From Acinetobacter sp. C32I (GTDB taxonomy: Bacteria > Pseudomonadota > Gammaproteobacteria > Pseudomonadales > Moraxellaceae): a stretch of 64,000 bases of DNA. The notes under the pieces are model-generated. The model was not told the DNA's origin. It ran no database searches and worked only from the letters and a program-made list of their open reading frames with translations. Positions 59,583 to 64,000 of this stretch are shown in pieces; positions within the stretch are counted from its first letter, which is position 1; every line of letters starts with the position of its first letter. The stretch spans positions 2,170,001 to 2,234,000 of the forward strand of contig NZ_CP098480.1 in the NCBI RefSeq assembly GCF_023702715.1, read 5' to 3'. Both the position numbers and the translations under genes were made by a program.

Positions 59583-59897
59583 ATGATAAAAAAGATTCTA
59601 TACCCAATGGTAGGGGTAATATTTATTTTAACAATTATGCAGTTTTCATATGACCCATTTGTTTTTGTTACAGGAAAAATCCCCTGCAAAGAAGGATGCA
59701 GTACTGAGTTTATTTCCATACTCAAATATTGGTTTTGGGGAGTAATACTTACGACAATTACATTAAGTTATTGCTACGCGATTCAAAAAATAAAGAAATT
59801 AATTTTATTTTTCTATTTCAGTTTATTTTTTCTTACACATATATTTTTAATGTGGTACGCCTCGACCTATGGCTACGGACTCAATTTAAGCTATTAA
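59583..59897 (+). CDS. three-helix membrane protein, putative immunity paralogue C
   Basis: 104 residues. It has the loop motif CKEGCSTEFISI, the basic loop IQKIKKL and the ending WYASTYGYGLNLSY. A GAGG ribosome site is 5 nt ahead of the ATG. It lies 12 bp after paralogue B and is the last gene before the terminator. Confidence 0.65.
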   Translation: MIKKILYPMVGVIFILTIMQFSYDPFVFVTGKIPCKEGCSTEFISILKYWFWGVILTTITLSYCYAIQKIKKLILFFYFSLFFLTHIFLMWYASTYGYGLNLSY

Positions 59898-59916
59898 CTT
59901 CAAAAAATCCAGACGT

Positions 59917-59944
59917 AAAAAAACCGCTAACTTAGCGGTTTTTT
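59917..59944. terminator. bidirectional terminator
   Basis: CCGCT-AACTT-AGCGG flanked by A and T runs. It ends the T6SS cargo unit on the plus strand and the tRNA operon on the minus strand. Confidence 0.85.
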
Positions 59945-59963
59945 ATCTCATCTTTTAAGATGA

Positions 59964-60040
59964 TGGTCGGAGCAGTAGGATTCGAACCTACGACCCCCTG
60001 GTCCCAAACCAGGTGCACTACCAGGCTGTGCTATGCTCCG
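59964..60040 (-). tRNA. tRNA-Pro(TGG)
   Basis: 77 nt including an encoded CCA. The acceptor stem CGGAGCA / TGCTCCG pairs completely, and the anticodon loop has TGG inside the stem CCTGG / CCAGG. It is the fourth and last tRNA of the operon and identical to the copy at 60302-60378. Confidence 0.96.
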
Positions 60041-60044
60041 AAAT

Positions 60045-60121
60045 TGGGGTGAATGACGGGATTCGAACCCGCGACAACCGGAATCACAATCCGGGGCTCT
60101 ACCAACTGAGCTACATCCACC
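60045..60121 (-). tRNA. tRNA-His(GTG)
   Basis: 77 nt including CCA and the extra G at -1 opposite C73, which is diagnostic for tRNA-His. The anticodon is GTG within CCGGATTGTGATTCCGG. Confidence 0.96.
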
Positions 60122-60156
60122 ATCAAAACTTTGATTCTATATACCAAGCTGCCAAA

Positions 60157-60233
60157 TGGCGCGCCTGACAGGATTCGAACCTGTGACCATCCGCTTAGAA
60201 GGCGGATGCTCTATCCAACTGAGCTACAGGCGC
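60157..60233 (-). tRNA. tRNA-Arg(TCT)
   Basis: 77 nt including CCA. The acceptor GCGCCTG pairs with CAGGCGC, and the anticodon TCT lies in the stem ATCCGC / GCGGAT. Confidence 0.95.
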
Positions 60234-60301
60234 ATAACGATGATAATACTATCACGATACTTCGCCGATATTTAAAACTATGTTTTTCAACACATTTTAA
60301 A

Positions 60302-60378
60302 TGGTCGGAGCAGTAGGATTCGAACCTACGACCCCCTGGTCCCAAACCAGGTGCACTACCAGGCTGTGCTATGCTCCG
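60302..60378 (-). tRNA. tRNA-Pro(TGG), first copy
   Basis: 77 nt, identical over its whole length to 59964-60040. It is the first gene of the tRNA operon. Confidence 0.96.
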
Positions 60379-60426
60379 ATTTCTTTTCAGCTTTTAGTGT
60401 ATCGCACATCGTGCGGTACGGTGTGC

Positions 60427-60455
60427 ATTCTAGGCGCGACGCCCTAGAACGTCAA
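60427..60455 (-). promoter_or_regulatory. stable-RNA promoter of the tRNA operon
   Basis: Minus-strand -35 TTGACG (60450-60455), exact 17-bp spacer and -10 TAGAAT (60427-60432), followed by a GC-rich discriminator (GCACACCG). This is the classic layout of a growth-rate and ppGpp controlled stable-RNA promoter. Confidence 0.85.
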
Positions 60456-60521
60456 CACCTATTTTCCAAAAAACTAATAAATCCTTATCAAATGTATATT
60501 TAACAAGCATTTTCAGACATT

Positions 60522-61586
60522 TTAGCGTTTCAAAGAAGCACTAAAGTTCAACATTCGATCTAAGGGTAATTTCGCACGTTCAGCTAGGGCTGGATCAACG
60601 TGTATTTCTTGATCAGCATGCTGTAATACATGCAAAATACCATCCAATTCGTTCATTGCCATCCACGGACAATGTGCACATGAACGACACGTTGCACCCT
60701 CACCTGCAGTTGGTGCTTCAAATAATTCTTTATCTGGTGCGGCTTGCTGCATTTTATAGAAAATGCCGCGATCTGTTGCCACGATCATTTGTTTATGCGG
60801 CAAGGTCTGTGCTGCTTTAATCAATTGCGAGGTACTTCCCACCGCATCAGCAATATCTACCACCGATTCAGGTGACTCAGGATGAACCAAGACCGCAGCA
60901 TCAGGATAGAGTGCCTTCATTTGAGCAATACCACGCGCACGGAACTCTTCATGCACGATACATGCACCATCCCACAACAACATTTCAGCGCCAGTTTTCT
61001 TTTGAATATAGCGACCTAAATGCTGATCTGGCGCCCAAATAATTTTTTCACCCAAGCTATCTAAATGTTCAATGATCTCTACCGCACAGCTTGAAGTCAC
61101 GACCCAATCAGCACGTGCTTTCACAGCCGCTGAGGTGTTGGCATAGACCACCACGGTATGATCAGGGTGTTGATCACAGAATGCAGTGAACTCATCGACA
61201 GGACAGCCCAAGTCGAGTGAACAAGTTGCTTCTAGGGTTGGCATCAACACGGTTTTTTCAGGGGATAAGATTTTTGAAGTTTCGCCCATAAACTTCACGC
61301 CTGCCACCACAAGCGTTGTTGCAGGATGATCACGACCAAAACGCGCCATTTCCAATGAATCAGAAACACAGCCACCCGTGAGTTCGGCAAGCTCTTGCAC
61401 TTCCGGATCACAGTAATAGTGAGCCACAAGCACTGCATTGCGTTTTTTCAACTCTGCTGCAATTTGGGCAAACTTTTCTTGTTTCACTTCTGGGCTAAGG
61501 CTATTGTCCTTTGGCTCGCCCAAACGATCTAAATGCGCCTGCACAATATTTTTGGCTTCGTTCGCAATTAAATTCGCATCATTCAT
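60522..61586 (-). CDS. nadA: quinolinate synthase
   Basis: 354 residues. This [4Fe-4S] enzyme condenses iminoaspartate with dihydroxyacetone phosphate to quinolinate in de novo NAD synthesis. The three cluster cysteines are in [18 protein letters not shown] [17 protein letters not shown] and [15 protein letters not shown]. The [16 protein letters not shown] substrate region is present. Note that NAD salvage genes (nadV, nrtR) are 8 kb away. It is a single gene on the minus strand. Confidence 0.95.
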   Translation of the reverse strand: MNDANLIANEAKNIVQAHLDRLGEPKDNSLSPEVKQEKFAQIAAELKKRNAVLVAHYYCDPEVQELAELTGGCVSDSLEMARFGRDHPATTLVVAGVKFMGETSKILSPEKTVLMPTLEATCSLDLGCPVDEFTAFCDQHPDHTVVVYANTSAAVKARADWVVTSSCAVEIIEHLDSLGEKIIWAPDQHLGRYIQKKTGAEMLLWDGACIVHEEFRARGIAQMKALYPDAAVLVHPESPESVVDIADAVGSTSQLIKAAQTLPHKQMIVATDRGIFYKMQQAAPDKELFEAPTAGEGATCRSCAHCPWMAMNELDGILHVLQHADQEIHVDPALAERAKLPLDRMLNFSASLKR

Positions 61587-61688
61587 AAAACGTCTTCTCT
61601 ATCCTGCGTGCTTGCATCACTGCAAACTTTTAACGTGGGTAATGGCGTGATCATTTGGGAAAAATCACCTCATCCACAAACTAGCTTA

Positions 61689-61716
61689 TAAAAAAAGCCC
61701 CACTGTGGAGGCTTTA
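61689..61716 (-). terminator. terminator after argJ
   Basis: On the minus strand AAAGCC-T-CCAC pairs with GTGG-G-GCTTT, followed by a T-run, directly behind the argJ stop. Confidence 0.75.
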
Positions 61717-61729
61717 TTATAACGCAAAT

Positions 61730-62950
61730 TTATGAGCGATAATCGGCATTAATTTTGACATAGTCGTAAGAAAAGTCACAGGTATAAACCGTATCTTTTG
61801 CTGTACCACGACCGAGGTCAATACGAATGCTAATTTCCTTCTCAGCCATGACCGCTGCGCCCGCTGCTTCGGTATAGTCAGGGTTTGCACCACCATCTAA
61901 GCAGATTTGTACATCACCAAGCCAAACTTGAACTTTGCTGCTATCTAGGTTTGGCACACCCGCCTTACCAATCGCCATCACAATACGCCCCCAGTTTGGA
62001 TCTGAAGCGAATAAAGCCGTTTTAATTAACGGTGACTCAGCAACGCTATAGGCCACATCACAACATTCTTGGGTATTGGCTCCACCTTCCACCTGAACGG
62101 TAATGAACTTGGTCGCACCTTCACCATCACGCACAATCAATTGCGCCAAACGATTCATAATACGTGCAAGCACATCAAGCACTTGTTGATAACGTGCGTC
62201 GTCTTGACTCTGAATTTCAGCACCGCCAGCTAGACCCGTTGCGACAAAGATACAAGAGTCATTGGTCGAGGTATCACCATCAATGGTAATGCGGTTAAAG
62301 GAATGCTCAACCGTGGTTTGCAGTAAACGCTGTACCAATTCAGCACTAATCGGGGCATCGGTTGCAACGAAGCTGAGCATGGTCGCCATATTCGGACGAA
62401 TCATGCCTGCACCTTTGCTGATTCCCGTCATGGTATAGGTCACACCATCCAGCTCAAACTGTTCAGATGCACCTTTTGGTATGGTATCGGTGGTCATGAT
62501 GCCTGATGCCGCTTCCGCCCAACGATCCGCATTTAAATCATTTAATGCAGGTTGAATGCCTTGTACTAAACGTTCAATCGGGAGTTGCTCACCAATCACA
62601 CCCGTTGAAAAGGGTAAAATCTGATTGGCTTGAACCCCAGTTAACTCAGCTAACTTGGCACAAGTCGCTTCTGCATTTTTATAACCAACTGTTCCTGTTG
62701 CAGCATTGGCATTACCCGTGTTGATAATCAGGTAACGTGGGGTATTTTCTGTTAAATGCTTTTTACTCAATTGAACAGGCGCAGCCGCAAAAGCGCTTTG
62801 GGTAAATACCCCTGCAACATTTGAGCCTTCGGCAAATTCAAAAATGACTAAATCTCGTCGATTTGGATAACGTACATACGCCTCAGTTGAGCCAATTTTT
62901 ACACCCTGCACCACATGCATAAGTGGCATTGTTACGTCACCAACAGCCAT
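61730..62950 (-). CDS. argJ: bifunctional ornithine acetyltransferase / N-acetylglutamate synthase
   Basis: 406 residues. It recycles acetyl groups in arginine synthesis. The precursor is cut autocatalytically before the nucleophilic threonine. The motif [24 protein letters not shown], the oxyanion region [11 protein letters not shown] and [10 protein letters not shown] are all visible. The ATG at 62950 ([10 protein letters not shown]) is chosen because the upstream 25 codons are not family-like. Confidence 0.95.
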   Translation of the reverse strand: MAVGDVTMPLMHVVQGVKIGSTEAYVRYPNRRDLVIFEFAEGSNVAGVFTQSAFAAAPVQLSKKHLTENTPRYLIINTGNANAATGTVGYKNAEATCAKLAELTGVQANQILPFSTGVIGEQLPIERLVQGIQPALNDLNADRWAEAASGIMTTDTIPKGASEQFELDGVTYTMTGISKGAGMIRPNMATMLSFVATDAPISAELVQRLLQTTVEHSFNRITIDGDTSTNDSCIFVATGLAGGAEIQSQDDARYQQVLDVLARIMNRLAQLIVRDGEGATKFITVQVEGGANTQECCDVAYSVAESPLIKTALFASDPNWGRIVMAIGKAGVPNLDSSKVQVWLGDVQICLDGGANPDYTEAAGAAVMAEKEISIRIDLGRGTAKDTVYTCDFSYDYVKINADYRS

Positions 62951-63118
62951 TTTTAAACTTCCATTCAATTTGTTATGAAAAAGAAAATGAATACATACCC
63001 TATATATGAGACTCGGAAAGATCATCTACAACCTGCGTGGTATTTGTAATATCCCGTTTCTGCGATAGATAAAACAAATGCAACAAGTGAACAGGTTTTG
63101 TAGATGACAATGCCTTTG

Positions 63119-63144
63119 GTTACTTTGGGCGAAACCAAAGTAAC
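63119..63144. repeat. short hairpin, possible dispersed repeat
   Basis: Perfect 10-bp arms GTTACTTTGG / CCAAAGTAAC with a 6-nt loop GCGAAA. It lies in the 349-bp gap between ogt and argJ (62951-63299), which otherwise shows nothing. A shorter relative ACTTTGG-G-CCAAAGT occurs at 33475-33489. Confidence 0.45.
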
Positions 63145-63299
63145 TCGAACCGAAGGTTATTCCTAATATTGAATTACACTAAGCAAGACACCGCCTCGCT
63201 AATAACTGAGTTACGGTTCAAGTCATAAAATATGTCGATTCATATCTGTTAAGTAGCTTATTCCAAAAAGAAATGAAAATCGAGTATTAACACTACAGA

Positions 63300-63788
63300 T
63301 TATGGAATTTGGCTTTGCTCTAAACTCAGTAAAATCTGCTTCTTATCCAGACCACCTGCAAAACCCACCAAAGCCCCACTCGCCCCAATCACCCGATGAC
63401 ACGGCGCAATAATCGAAATCGGATTCTTCCCATTGGCGGCTCCAACAGCACGAACCGCTTTTTCATTCCCTAACTGAATAGCAATATCTTTATAACTGCG
63501 TGTTTCCCCATAAGGAATACTCAATAAAGCCTGCCAGACTTGTTGCTGAAATGTAGTGCCTTGAAAATCAAGTGGTAAATCAAACTGCTGACGTTGCCCT
63601 GCAAAATACTGTTCTAATTGTTGTTTAACGTTATGCAGCATTGGATGCTGGCGATCTTCAATCAGCTCAGAAAGCCGCACCCGTTTATGGTCTTCATTGT
63701 CCCACATCACAGCGACAAGTGCCTGATCATGAGCAACCAGCTTTAATGCACCCACAGGAGAATCCATGTACATATACACCAGTTGCAT
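63300..63788 (-). CDS. ogt: methylated-DNA--protein-cysteine methyltransferase
   Basis: 162 residues. This suicide enzyme removes alkyl groups from O6-alkylguanine in DNA. The active-site motif IIAPCHRVIGASG, the helix-turn-helix region FQQQVWQALLSIPYGETRSYKDIA and VRAVGAANGKNPI are conserved. I chose the ATG at 63788, which has a GAGGAG ribosome site 7 nt upstream. An ATG at 63806 directly overlaps the stop of the SMR gene (TAATG) and is the alternative. It is cotranscribed with the SMR transporter. Confidence 0.92.
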   Translation of the reverse strand: MQLVYMYMDSPVGALKLVAHDQALVAVMWDNEDHKRVRLSELIEDRQHPMLHNVKQQLEQYFAGQRQQFDLPLDFQGTTFQQQVWQALLSIPYGETRSYKDIAIQLGNEKAVRAVGAANGKNPISIIAPCHRVIGASGALVGFAGGLDKKQILLSLEQSQIP

Positions 63789-63805
63789 CACGCGCTCCTC
63801 AATCA

Positions 63806-64000
63806 TTAATTTGACGATAACTTCATCAATACAAGACCTGAAACGATTAATACCGCTGCGATCATGCGCATAGCCGTCATCGGTTCATTCAAGATCAAAA
63901 TGCCGACAACAAATGATCCTATTGCCCCGATTCCCGTCCAAATGGTATAGGCCGTTCCAAGTGGTAAAGTCCGCATCGACATGGAAAGTAATACCACACT
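63806..64000 (-). CDS. SMR-family efflux protein, 5' end missing
   Basis: Last 64 codons of a small multidrug resistance protein; the frame is open to the window edge. The segment LPLGTAYTIWTGIGAIGSFV is the helix-3 signature of the SugE/Gdx branch (guanidinium or quaternary ammonium exporters), followed by helix 4. The first two helices with the essential glutamate are outside. It overlaps or abuts ogt. Confidence 0.85.
   Translation of the reverse strand, partial: SVVLLSMSMRTLPLGTAYTIWTGIGAIGSFVVGILILNEPMTAMRMIAAVLIVSGLVLMKLSSN

Noticed and set aside
60131..60316. 61-aa frame beginning MILYTKLPNGAPDRIRTCDH
   Set aside because: It reads through the tRNA-Arg gene in antisense and is a well-known type of false protein; no ribosome site is present.
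1..64000. CRISPR array or restriction-modification system
   Set aside because: No regularly spaced direct repeats, cas genes or DNA methylase genes were seen. The NERD protein alone is not evidence for a defence system, and Ogt is a repair enzyme.

Overview
The window is ordinary chromosome of a gamma-proteobacterium, almost certainly an Acinetobacter. The evidence is the BfmR/BfmS pair with the expected 238-aa BfmR, a fused NuoCD in a 13-gene nuo operon, the two-transporter bet locus (BetT1/BetT2-betI-betB-betA), the aerobic MesX/MesD methionine synthase module, the NadV/NrtR NAD salvage genes and a moderately AT-rich base composition. I cannot name the species. There is no rRNA, no CRISPR array, no insertion sequence and no recognisable prophage; the left and right edges cut a LysR regulator and an SMR transporter gene.

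Layout. 0-5 kb: LysR-family regulator (3' part), a TonB-dependent siderophore receptor with a Fur-like promoter, two adjacent cold-shock-domain proteins (one membrane-anchored with an excalibur domain) and upp. 5.1-20.2 kb: the complete complex I operon nuoA-B-CD-E-F-G-H-I-J-K-L-M-N on the minus strand. 20.5-25 kb: a MASE1-GGDEF diguanylate cyclase, a small conserved protein, and bfmR-bfmS. 25-30 kb: nrdA and nrdB (class Ia ribonucleotide reductase), preceded by candidate DnaA and NrdR operators and separated by a 43-codon membrane micro-ORF. 30-33.6 kb: an AT-rich accessory patch with two tandem, partly identical Imm11/DUF1629-like genes, a nested inverted repeat between them, a TetR regulator and a strongly structured non-coding stretch. 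33.6-36.3 kb: flavin reductase, mesD and mesX. 36.8-40.3 kb: mqo, an MFS exporter and a small membrane protein.

40.3-49.2 kb: choline uptake and glycine betaine synthesis (betT2, betT1, then divergent betI-betB-betA and a TorF-type porin), with a perfect 40-bp palindrome as likely BetI operator. 49.2-54.2 kb: a zinc dehydrogenase and an NAD salvage unit (prs-like, nadV, and the Nudix-like repressor nrtR) with a palindromic NrtR-type operator. 54.2-57.2 kb: GMC oxidoreductase, NERD protein, YdcZ-type transporter. 57.4-59.9 kb: an orphan type VI secretion cargo module: PAAR protein, Tae4-type peptidoglycan amidase, and four small three-helix membrane proteins, three of them clear tandem paralogues. 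59.9-60.5 kb: a tRNA operon (Pro-Arg-His-Pro) with a stable-RNA type promoter. 60.5-64 kb: nadA, argJ, ogt and the SMR transporter.

The most interesting part is the T6SS module. The three paralogues share a CxEGC motif and a C-terminal WYxxxYGYGxNLSY motif, and the positive-inside rule places both motifs in the periplasm, where the amidase would act. This suggests a membrane-embedded immunity family unlike the known soluble Tai4 proteins. Other leads are the gene-converted Imm11-like pair, the structured RNA candidate near 33.35 kb and the mesX-mesD-flavin reductase cluster.
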